Positions 57,771-64,000 of a DNA stretch of 64,000 nucleotides are shown in pieces. Below the pieces are notes generated by a model that did not search any database, was not told the origin of the DNA, and was given only the letters and a program-made list of their open reading frames with translations. The DNA lies in assembly GCA_002314445.1 (NCBI GenBank), contig DCFX01000035.1, positions 41,057 through 105,056 of the forward strand, read 5' to 3'. Both the position numbers and the translations under genes were made by a program. This DNA comes from Treponema sp. UBA1793 (GTDB lineage Bacteria; Spirochaetota; Spirochaetia; Treponematales; Treponemataceae). Numbering within the stretch: position 1 is the stretch's first letter; every line of letters starts with the position of its first letter.

Positions 57771-59051
57771 TCAGGTACGGTAATCGCCGTTGATTTTTAC
57801 ATAATCGTATGTAAGATCACATCCCCACGCGCGGCCTTCCGCACAGCCGTCTTCCATCGTAACAAGAATTTCGACAGCCTCTTCGCTTAATATTTTTTTT
57901 GCAAGGTCTTCGTCAAAGGTAAGCGGCACGCCCTGATCAAACACCTTTATCTTCTGGCTTCCGTTAATTTCATCATCGGAACCGGGGACAAAATAGCGGC
58001 GGGCATGCGCATTGCTTGAAAAATACACGGATGTCTTTTCCGGAGTAAAATGTATTCCGCTGTATCCCAGAGCACACAAAACACGTCCCCAGTTTGCATC
58101 CTTACCGAACATTGCAGCCTTAACAAGATTCGATGAGATGACTTCCTTTGCAAGCGCACGTGCAGCCGGAACATCAGCTGCGCCGGTCACCGTACATTCT
58201 ATGAGACGCGAGGCGCCTTCCCCATCAGCTGCAATTTTTTTTGCCATAACAGTATTCAGGGTGTTGAGCGCCGCAAAGAATGCATCAAACTCTTTTCCCT
58301 CTGCAGTGATTTCCTTATTCCCGGCCATACCGTTTGCCATAATCGTAAGCGTATCGTTCGTACTTGTATCACCATCAATCGACACGCAGTTATACGTGCC
58401 GAGGATGCTTTCGCGCAGAGCCTTATCCAGCATTGCAGCAGAAACTGCACAGTCCGTCGTAATAAATCCGAGCATCGTTCCCATGTTGATGTGGATCATA
58501 CCGCTGCCCTTGCACATTGAACCTATCGTTACAGTCTTTCCGTCAAGCACAAACTGAACTGCACATTCCTTGTACTGTGTATCTGTCGTCATAATCGCAA
58601 TACGGGCCTGCTCATGATTCTGTCTGGAAAGGCCCGCCTTCAATTCCGGCATTTTCTCTTCGATTTTTTCCACAGGAAGCTGCTGACCTATAACGCCCGT
58701 CGAACAGACAATCACGTCGCTGGGAGAAAGGCCGAGCGCATCCGCAGCCGATTTTGCCATACGGTATGCATTCTCCGCCCCCTGCTTACCCGTGCACGCG
58801 TTCGCGTTACCGCTGTTGACAACTGCAGCCTGCATTCGTCCGTCTGCAATATTTTTTTTCGTGAGCTTTACACATTCTGCCTGGACACGGTTCTGCGTAA
58901 AAACACCGGCAGCCGTACAGGATTTTTCAGAAAATATCAGAGCTGTATCATTTATTTTCCGGCTCGATTTGATATGGCACAGCACTCCATTCGCCGTAAA
59001 TCCCGCTGGCGCCGTAACACCGCCGTCAACAAAGCGTATATCAGACTGCAT
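57771..59051 (-). CDS. argJ: Bifunctional ornithine acetyltransferase/N-acetylglutamate synthase
   Basis: A 426-residue Ntn-type enzyme that autocleaves to alpha and beta chains and recycles acetyl groups in arginine synthesis. The cleavage region reads KGSGMIHINMGTMLGF: the nucleophile Thr is kept and the residue before it is Gly rather than the more common Ala. DGDTSTNDT and KDANWGRVLCALGYSG are typical. It is first in the arg cluster; the start ATG 59051 has AGGAG about 10 nt upstream. The argC and argF partners are not in the window. Bifunctional versus mono-functional activity cannot be determined from sequence alone. Confidence 0.95.
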   Translation of the reverse strand: MQSDIRFVDGGVTAPAGFTANGVLCHIKSSRKINDTALIFSEKSCTAAGVFTQNRVQAECVKLTKKNIADGRMQAAVVNSGNANACTGKQGAENAYRMAKSAADALGLSPSDVIVCSTGVIGQQLPVEKIEEKMPELKAGLSRQNHEQARIAIMTTDTQYKECAVQFVLDGKTVTIGSMCKGSGMIHINMGTMLGFITTDCAVSAAMLDKALRESILGTYNCVSIDGDTSTNDTLTIMANGMAGNKEITAEGKEFDAFFAALNTLNTVMAKKIAADGEGASRLIECTVTGAADVPAARALAKEVISSNLVKAAMFGKDANWGRVLCALGYSGIHFTPEKTSVYFSSNAHARRYFVPGSDDEINGSQKIKVFDQGVPLTFDEDLAKKILSEEAVEILVTMEDGCAEGRAWGCDLTYDYVKINGDYRT

Positions 59052-59078
59052 ATTTATACACTCCTAATACATAAATAT
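59050..59078 (-). promoter_or_regulatory. Inverted repeat enclosing the argJ ribosome-binding site
   Basis: ATATTTAT and ATAAATAT (59071-59078 with 59050-59057) can pair, with the AGGAG in the loop and the first two bases of the start codon in the stem. All pairs are A-T, so the structure is weak. Confidence 0.3.
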
Positions 59079-59085
59079 ACTGGGC

Positions 59086-59114
59086 AGTATAGCGCAAACA
59101 CATAACTATGGCAA
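59086..59114 (-). promoter_or_regulatory. Promoter of the arg operon
   Basis: On the minus strand: TTGCCA (59114-59109), 17-nt spacer, TATACT (59091-59086). The leader is about 28 nt and carries an AGGAG. It is a conventional leadered unit. Confidence 0.75.
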
Positions 59115-59167
59115 TAACATTTTTCGTTTTCCTGTTCCGATATGATCCGATACGTGCATCACATTGA

Positions 59168-59196
59168 TTGCAACTTCAGCTGTCACGAACTACAAT
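59168..59196 (+). promoter_or_regulatory. Promoter of the GT-B-like gene
   Basis: TTGCAA (59168-59173), 17-nt spacer, TACAAT (59191-59196), 6-nt gap to ATG 59203. No Shine-Dalgarno is present. A nominal TTG start at 59164 lies at the -35 and is not used. Confidence 0.7.
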
Positions 59197-59202
59197 AGTA
59201 TC

Positions 59203-60684
59203 ATGAAAATGCATACTATCTATTCATCACCATTCGGAAACAGGATTCCGAATTCGGCAGTACGGTCTGCCCGCATAACGTATCATATATGTCATTTTCT
59301 TTTTGACAAAAATGACATTTCCGTTGTTCCGGCTGCAATTCCAGCAGGAGAAGCATATAAAGATTTCGGCATGTTTACCATTGTAGACAAAAACAAGACG
59401 ACAGAAGCTGTCCGGGAAATAGATCCTGAAAATTCCATCATAATCGGTACTGTCCGGATGGGCTTCGGCCACTGGCGCATGGCAATTGCAATGGCGTCGG
59501 CAGCACATCATCTGGGATATACGCCTTATCTGATTGATCTTATGTCGTTCAACGGGAGCACTGCGCAGAAAACGATAAGATTCCTTGAATACTGGTATGA
59601 TGAATTTTCCCGTATTTCCCAAAAATCAAAATGGTTCAACAAGCATATCTGGGAAAAAACAACTTCAATCGGAAGCAAAAATCTGAAGTCGTGCATACAG
59701 CAGCGGTATCTGTCGCAGCTTTTCATACCGATATTTTCAAACCTGCCGAAAAACGTTCCGCTGCTTTCAATGCATCCGTGGATCGGCCACGCAGCTGTCA
59801 TGAGCGGAATGGCAAATGTTGTAAGCATCATTCCCGACAATCTGCCTATGGCATTCTGGCTTGTCGAAGGAAGCAGGCACACGGTACAGTCTCCGTCTGC
59901 ATACATGGGATACCGCACACTTCTTTCAATGGATGCCTCATACCCTGTGGAGCATTGCCTGCCGCCTGCAATGCTGCTTGAAGCCGGTCATTATGTTGAT
60001 TATGAAATTGTTTCAACAATTGAGCGCGACTGCAACCGCAGGCTTGAGCGGTGCAACAGCAGAAAGGCACGCCGCTTTCTTTTAACAATGGGAGGAGCCG
60101 GCGCACAGGCGAAGTGTTTCGCAGACATTCTCCGCATCTGCCGTACATCGGTCGATGAAGACAAAGCTGCGTTTTTTATAAACATGGGTGACCACAAAGG
60201 ACGCTGGGCAGGACTGAAAGAGGAACTTGATAAAGAGAATTTTGCATACGTACTGCATACGGACTGGGAGAGTACAAAACAATTCGTTAATGATGCTGCA
60301 CTTGAAGACATACACGGCATACATATCTTTCTCCATGAAGATTTTTACGCTGCCGTTTATCTTACGAATCTGCTGATGCATGTAAGTGACATCATGATAA
60401 CAAAACCAAGCGAACTTTCCTTTTATCCCGTTCCGAAACTGTTCATACAGCGTGTCGGCAGACACGAAGCATGGGGTGCAATCCGCGGCTCTGAGATGGG
60501 GGACGGCACAATAGAAACGGAAAGCCGGGCAGACCTGCACAGAACTCTTCTTACACTCATAAACAGTAGTGATCTGCTTAACATGTATATACGTCATATT
60601 AAATTGAATGACAAGATGGGAGTATATGACGGCGCATACAATGCTGTTCTTTTCGCATATCGAAAAGAACAGGAAGCGCAGTAA
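59203..60684 (+). CDS. Glycosyltransferase-like (GT-B, MGDG-synthase/MurG-type) protein
   Basis: A 493-residue cytoplasmic protein. SIIIGTVRMGFGHWRMAIAMASAAHHLGY resembles the glycine/His acceptor-side loop of GT28/MGDG-synthase enzymes. HPWIGHAAVMSGMANVVSIIPDN and FLLTMGGAGAQAKCFADIL match a two-Rossmann GT-B layout, and the C-terminal half has ITKPSELSFYPVPKLFIQRVGRHEAWGAIRGSEMGDGT, which resembles the donor-binding TKPG/GG region. A glycolipid or cell-envelope sugar transfer role is inferred; donor and acceptor are unknown. The start is set by the promoter. A conserved spirochaete protein without proven activity is the main alternative. Confidence 0.55.
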   Translation: MKMHTIYSSPFGNRIPNSAVRSARITYHICHFLFDKNDISVVPAAIPAGEAYKDFGMFTIVDKNKTTEAVREIDPENSIIIGTVRMGFGHWRMAIAMASAAHHLGYTPYLIDLMSFNGSTAQKTIRFLEYWYDEFSRISQKSKWFNKHIWEKTTSIGSKNLKSCIQQRYLSQLFIPIFSNLPKNVPLLSMHPWIGHAAVMSGMANVVSIIPDNLPMAFWLVEGSRHTVQSPSAYMGYRTLLSMDASYPVEHCLPPAMLLEAGHYVDYEIVSTIERDCNRRLERCNSRKARRFLLTMGGAGAQAKCFADILRICRTSVDEDKAAFFINMGDHKGRWAGLKEELDKENFAYVLHTDWESTKQFVNDAALEDIHGIHIFLHEDFYAAVYLTNLLMHVSDIMITKPSELSFYPVPKLFIQRVGRHEAWGAIRGSEMGDGTIETESRADLHRTLLTLINSSDLLNMYIRHIKLNDKMGVYDGAYNAVLFAYRKEQEAQ

Positions 60685-60701
60685 TGATTCATAAAATCTG
60701 T

Positions 60702-60707
60702 TATAAT
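60702..60707 (+). promoter_or_regulatory. Extended -10 promoter of the lipoprotein gene
   Basis: TGTTATAAT: a TATAAT with an upstream TG, which can work without a good -35 (only CAGTAA is found at 17 nt). The leader is about 16 nt and contains GGAGG before ATG 60731. Confidence 0.6.
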
Positions 60708-60730
60708 CTATAGCATATGGAGGATATTCA

Positions 60731-61483
60731 ATGAAGAAATTAATCTGCATGACACTTTTTGCTGCGGTACTCATTCTTACATCGTGTGCGACCGCAGGTG
60801 CAATGGTGAAAACGCACATTCCAAATCCTGATGATTCATCAGCACCTTTGAACAAAGATGAATATATCGTACTTGGAACTGTTTCAGGTACAGGATACGT
60901 CATCGCATCTGATAAGGAAATAAACTCTGAACGCAAAGCTGCTTCAGAGGGATTACGGCCGGCGTATGATATCATTCTCGAAGGTGATACACTCCGCTAC
61001 GGTTACCTTAACGACCGCGCGTATCCGTTCCAGACTGCAGAAGAAAAAGCAGTTGCAAATGCAACTTATAATATGATAGAAACGGCCCTTTTCAATGGAG
61101 CTGATGCTGTCGTCTACGTAGCGAACCGGGTCAGTATTATTCCTGTCGTAAATAAAGACGGAAGCCGAAATCTTTTTAACCCCCAGAGCAAAATTACTGC
61201 AAAAATTTCGGGCATTGCAGTCAAACTCAGGGACAGAGGTACCGGCATACAGCCAGGGACAGGGGAACAGGAAAATCTTGATCCTGCGACAGCAATAAAA
61301 ATGAAAAAGGAAGCAGAAAAAGAGGCTGCGGCCAAAACAGCTGCAGAAGCAAAGGCTTCGGCAGAAAAAGCAAAAGCTGCTCAATCAGCAGCAGCTGCAA
61401 AAGACAATACAACTGTTTCCGATACGACAACAACGCAGGAAAGCCAGACATCTTCCGCAGCGGCGGCAGATACGGCCCAGTAA
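60731..61483 (+). CDS. Lipoprotein with Ala/Lys-rich tail
   Basis: A 250-residue lipoprotein: signal peptide with lipobox LTSC (Cys19). Residues 20-180 form a compact domain with EYIVLGTVSGTGYV, AVANATYNMIETALFNGADAVVYVANRVSI and KITAKISGIAVKLRD, of no family I recognise. Residues about 195-250 are Ala/Lys/Glu-rich then Thr/Ser-rich, probably a helical stalk. GGAGG lies before the ATG. It is followed by a convergent gltX. Surface or periplasmic location is inferred from the lipobox only; treponemal lipoproteins may face either side. Confidence 0.65.
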   Translation: MKKLICMTLFAAVLILTSCATAGAMVKTHIPNPDDSSAPLNKDEYIVLGTVSGTGYVIASDKEINSERKAASEGLRPAYDIILEGDTLRYGYLNDRAYPFQTAEEKAVANATYNMIETALFNGADAVVYVANRVSIIPVVNKDGSRNLFNPQSKITAKISGIAVKLRDRGTGIQPGTGEQENLDPATAIKMKKEAEKEAAAKTAAEAKASAEKAKAAQSAAAAKDNTTVSDTTTTQESQTSSAAAADTAQ

Positions 61484-61514
61484 AGCTGTCATCCAGTAAA
61501 GTACCGTATACAGC

Positions 61515-61572
61515 AACGGCTGTATCAGCAAGTCCGCCGGTTTAATCAGCGATTCCTGCAGGTACAGCCGTT
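61515..61572. repeat. Inverted repeat between convergent genes
   Basis: AACGGCTGTA (61515-61524) and TACAGCCGTT (61563-61572) form a perfect 10-bp stem enclosing 38 nt. There is no T-run. It lies between the lipoprotein gene and gltX and may act as a transcription barrier. Confidence 0.45.
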
Positions 61573-61600
61573 TATGCATGTAAGCGTATGCAGTTGCAAA

Positions 61601-63178
61601 TCAGAATTCTTTGAGCGTACGTTCAATCCGTTCTATTGAGCGGTCGACGCCGAGAATCAGAATTGAACCGATAAGAGGCGGGCTCACCTTACTGCCTGTC
61701 GTCGCCATACGGATAGGCATCATAAAATCACCCATCTTTATTCCCATCTCTTCTGCCCGTTCGCGGGCAAGATTTTCCGCAGCCTCATGTTCCATACCCG
61801 GCAGCGCTTTTACGAAATCCTTCGCTTTTTCAAGCACTTCCTTTGTTTTTGCTGCATCGAGTTTTTTGGGGATGATGTCAGAAACAGGCGGAACAGCAGG
61901 TTCCGTAAACAGGAAGTGCACTATTTCCGCAGCATCGGTAAGATAGTGCAGCCGCTCCTTTATAAGGGGCATAAGTTCCATAAGCACGGCCTTAACGTCA
62001 GTGCCCGACATGTTCATATTTTTGTCAACACAGACAGGCTCCCCGTCATCACCGAGAGCGATGCCTGAATATTCAGGTCCCGTGTGCGGAGCAGGAAATT
62101 CATCTGTTACATTTATCGGTAAAGCAGCATCTCCCGTTCCTGTAATAAACGGCAGCGTCCATTTATAAAGATCCTCATCAGAAAGGAGCCGGATATACTG
62201 TCCATTATACCATTCCAGTTTTTTGTAGTCAAAAACAGCCGGCGATTTGTTGAGGTGCTCGATTTTGAACCCTTTGCAGAGTTCATCAAGAGAATACATA
62301 TCCCTGCCATCCTCGTACGAACAGCCGAGCATCGCGACATAATTGATAATAGCCTGGGGCAGATAACCGCGTGCACGGAATTCATTTACGCTCGTCGCTC
62401 CGTGACGTTTAGACAGTTTCTGTCCATCCTTTCCATTAACCATCGGAAGGTGGCAGAATTCAGGATGATCCCAGCCGAACGCACGGTACATCTGAACGTG
62501 CAGCGGTGTTGAAGGAATCCACTCCTGTGCCCGCATAACATGTGTAATATGCATAAAATGGTCGTCCACAATGTTTGCCAGATGATATGTCGGGAATCCG
62601 TCGCTTTTGAGCAGCACAGGATCGGGACTTATATCCTCATTCTTCCATTTTATATCGCCCAGCAGATAGTCATGAAACTCCGTCTCTCCGGAAAGAGGCA
62701 CCTTTAACCGGATAACGAACGGTTTACCGGCATCCAGATTTGCTTTTATTTCTTCCGGTTTAAGGTTGCGGCAGTAACGGTCATATCCCGGAGCCATTTT
62801 GTTCTCAGTCTGAATCTTACGGATACGCTCAAGCCGTTCCGCGTCACAGAAGCAGTAATACGCCTCACCTTTTTCCAAAAGCTCATATGCGTATTTTTTG
62901 TACATTGCAAAACGTTCACTCTGAACATACGGGCCGTACGGACCGCCTTTTTCGCCACCCTCATCCCATTTTAAACCGAGCCACGCCATTGTATCGTAGA
63001 GATTCTGCACATATTTTTCATCATACCGCGTACGGTCTGTATCCTCGAGCCTCAGAATGAATTTACCACCCTGCGATTTAGCAAACAGATAATTAAAAAG
63101 AGCGGTACGTACACCACCGATATGCTGCATTCCCGTCGGAGACGGAGCGTAGCGGACACGAACTTCCTTATTTTCCAT
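61601..63178 (-). CDS. gltX: Glutamyl-tRNA synthetase
   Basis: A 525-residue class-I synthetase. It has APSPTGMQHIGGVRTALFNYLFAKS (HIGH-type), the KLSKR loop in GKDGQKLSKRHGA, a zinc-less insertion region, and the C-terminal anticodon-binding helices. The start is ATG 63178 (MENKEVRVRYAP) with GAGGA upstream; the frame to 63244 extends into the promoter. The presence of GatCAB means this enzyme may be non-discriminating and also charge tRNA-Gln, but no residue test is possible here. Length is slightly above the 470-490 norm because of an insert around 375-410. Confidence 0.95.
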   Translation of the reverse strand: MENKEVRVRYAPSPTGMQHIGGVRTALFNYLFAKSQGGKFILRLEDTDRTRYDEKYVQNLYDTMAWLGLKWDEGGEKGGPYGPYVQSERFAMYKKYAYELLEKGEAYYCFCDAERLERIRKIQTENKMAPGYDRYCRNLKPEEIKANLDAGKPFVIRLKVPLSGETEFHDYLLGDIKWKNEDISPDPVLLKSDGFPTYHLANIVDDHFMHITHVMRAQEWIPSTPLHVQMYRAFGWDHPEFCHLPMVNGKDGQKLSKRHGATSVNEFRARGYLPQAIINYVAMLGCSYEDGRDMYSLDELCKGFKIEHLNKSPAVFDYKKLEWYNGQYIRLLSDEDLYKWTLPFITGTGDAALPINVTDEFPAPHTGPEYSGIALGDDGEPVCVDKNMNMSGTDVKAVLMELMPLIKERLHYLTDAAEIVHFLFTEPAVPPVSDIIPKKLDAAKTKEVLEKAKDFVKALPGMEHEAAENLARERAEEMGIKMGDFMMPIRMATTGSKVSPPLIGSILILGVDRSIERIERTLKEF

Positions 63179-63215
63179 AAATATCCTCAAAATTGGTTCA
63201 CACGAATGTTGTGAC

Positions 63216-63244
63216 AGTATAACAGAATAAAAGACAACGGACAA
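63216..63244 (-). promoter_or_regulatory. Promoter of gltX
   Basis: On the minus strand: TTGTCC (63244-63239), 17-nt spacer, TATACT (63221-63216) with an upstream TG (TGTTATACT). The leader is about 35 nt with GAGGA. It begins immediately after the stop of the phosphatase gene. Confidence 0.7.
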
Positions 63245-63691
63245 CTAGAGTGACTTTAACAGTGCAGTGCAGCCCCTGCTGATATCGAAATAGGTTGCAT
63301 CAAAGTCGTCCGTATACCAGGGATCGGTAACATCACGTGCAAGGCCGCAGAATTCCAGCAGTTTATGCATTTTATGCGAACGGTCCGGGCCGAAACAGCG
63401 GCGCATATAGTACATATTCTCGTCGTCCATACCTATAAGCAAGTCGTACTCGTCATAATCTTCCGGAATAATCTGACGGGCACCGCGCCGTTTGTACGGA
63501 ATCCCCGCTTCATCAAGTCTCGCCCGTACGCCCGGATGCATATCGTTGCCGGTTTCTTCGGTACTTGTCGCAGCCGATGCTATTGCAAAATCATTTTCGC
63601 GCCCTGATTCTTCCGCAAGATATTTCATGACGAATTCCGCCATCGGTGACCGGCAGATATTTCCGTGGCAAATGAAGAGTATCCGGTGCAC
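63245..63691 (-). CDS. Low-molecular-weight protein-tyrosine phosphatase
   Basis: A 148-residue phosphatase. It has the P-loop CHGNICRSP (Cys9-x5-Arg15-Ser), the general acid in VTDPWYTDDFD (Asp in DPW), and a YDEYDLLIGMDDENMYYM segment typical of the family. It acts on phosphotyrosine in proteins or exopolysaccharide regulators; the target is unknown. The start is GTG at 63691, directly after the TAA of the upstream regulator gene, with GGGAG upstream, so the two are translationally coupled. Confidence 0.92.
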   Translation of the reverse strand: MHRILFICHGNICRSPMAEFVMKYLAEESGRENDFAIASAATSTEETGNDMHPGVRARLDEAGIPYKRRGARQIIPEDYDEYDLLIGMDDENMYYMRRCFGPDRSHKMHKLLEFCGLARDVTDPWYTDDFDATYFDISRGCTALLKSL

Positions 63692-64000
63692 TTATGCAGA
63701 CTCCCGTTCGACAAGAGTTAAAGGAAGCAGAATGCTCATAGCCTTTTCATCCTGTCCGGAGGTACCGTTAACAATCATTTCGACGGCACGCTCCCCCATC
63801 GCCTTTTTCTGTACGTTTATTGTAGTCAGGGGCGGATTCGTATATTCAGCCATTTCTATGTTATCAATGCTTACGACAGCCACTTTTGAAGGAACGGCAA
63901 TATGGTTTTTATTCAGATAATGCAGTATGCCTATCGCAACCTCGTCAGAACCGGCACATATCGCGCGCGGCGGTTTTTCCGCAATTTTTTCCATAGCAGA
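63692..64000 (-). CDS. LacI-family regulator, C-terminal part (5' end beyond window)
   Basis: The last 102 residues of a LacI/GalR-type regulator whose frame is open at the right edge. PRAICAGSDEVAIGILHYLNKNHIAVPSKVAVVSIDNIEMAEYTNPPLTTINVQKKAMGERAVEMI matches the C-terminal sugar-binding domain: the DEVAxG and VSIDNIEMAEYxxPPLTT motifs are diagnostic. The DNA-binding domain is not in view. It stops immediately before the phosphatase GTG. The regulated genes are unknown. Confidence 0.88.
   Translation of the reverse strand, partial: SAMEKIAEKPPRAICAGSDEVAIGILHYLNKNHIAVPSKVAVVSIDNIEMAEYTNPPLTTINVQKKAMGERAVEMIVNGTSGQDEKAMSILLPLTLVERESA

Noticed and set aside
57771..59051. Gly instead of Ala before the ArgJ cleavage Thr (NMGTML) as a possible inactivation.
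   Set aside because: The nucleophile Thr and the other motifs are intact, and a small residue at this position should be tolerated, so loss of function is not supported.
1..64000. Mobile elements, prophage, integrase, toxin-antitoxin or defence systems.
   Set aside because: No transposase, integrase, terminal repeats, restriction-modification or Cas motifs were found on either strand.

Overview
The window looks like a chromosomal segment of a Treponema-type spirochaete. The evidence is a set of treponeme-style outer-membrane and lipoproteins, a DUF5312-like protein, an rnfCDGEAB operon, chemotaxis cheRB, and housekeeping genes with a mixed AT/GC composition. I see no phage, insertion sequence, CRISPR array or rRNA, so this is core chromosome with short accessory patches (mainly 36-46.5 kb).

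Layout. 1-2.8 kb, minus strand: DRTGG protein, RsbW-like ATPase, sensory-type [FeFe]-hydrogenase homologue, then a truncated 5-formyl-THF cyclo-ligase; tRNA-Asn follows. 3.2-8.6 kb: a GGEEF diguanylate cyclase and a two-gene outer-membrane operon (beta-barrel plus a 1060-residue Ig-repeat/OmpA protein). 8.7-14.6 kb: the Rnf ion-pumping ferredoxin:NAD oxidoreductase, whose two intergenic gaps hold related structured elements. 14.6-25.4 kb: DUF5312-like protein, thioesterase-metN-metI, a large repeat-rich membrane protein, hflX with a FliL-like orphan, an ECF sigma/anti-sigma operon and a LysM/M23 peptidase. 25.5-36.4 kb: rlmE, prenyl synthase-TPR-rseC, cheR-cheB, pyrG-lptC-lptA-lptB, rny. 36-44.4 kb: an alpha-galactoside uptake and hydrolysis operon with a divergent LacI regulator, plus a double-domain aldolase. 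44.4-48.8 kb: a small operon of poorly characterised genes and a cache-GGDEF-EAL protein. 48.9-59 kb: gatCAB and argJ-argB-(outer-membrane protein)-argD. 59-64 kb: a GT-B-like protein, a lipoprotein, gltX, a low-molecular-weight phosphatase and the 3' part of a second LacI-type regulator.

How the genes fit together. Rnf couples reduced ferredoxin to NAD and an ion gradient, and fits with the hydrogenase-like sensor and the RseC-family protein in an anaerobic, fermentative lifestyle. GatCAB, GltX and tRNA-Asn suggest some amide aminoacyl-tRNA is made by transamidation. The Lpt genes imply export of an LPS-like lipid.

Most notable observations: (1) about half of the genes that head transcription units have a good -10 hexamer ending 6-8 nt before the start codon and no ribosome-binding site, which predicts leaderless mRNAs; (2) CTP synthase has Asp in place of the catalytic Cys of its glutaminase domain; (3) the two gaps inside the rnf operon carry related hairpins with compensating base changes, one of them inside a 32-codon ORF that exactly fills its gap; (4) RnfG has two FMN-binding domains. 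Several ORFs need start sites downstream of the longest possible start, because the longer start lies inside the promoter.
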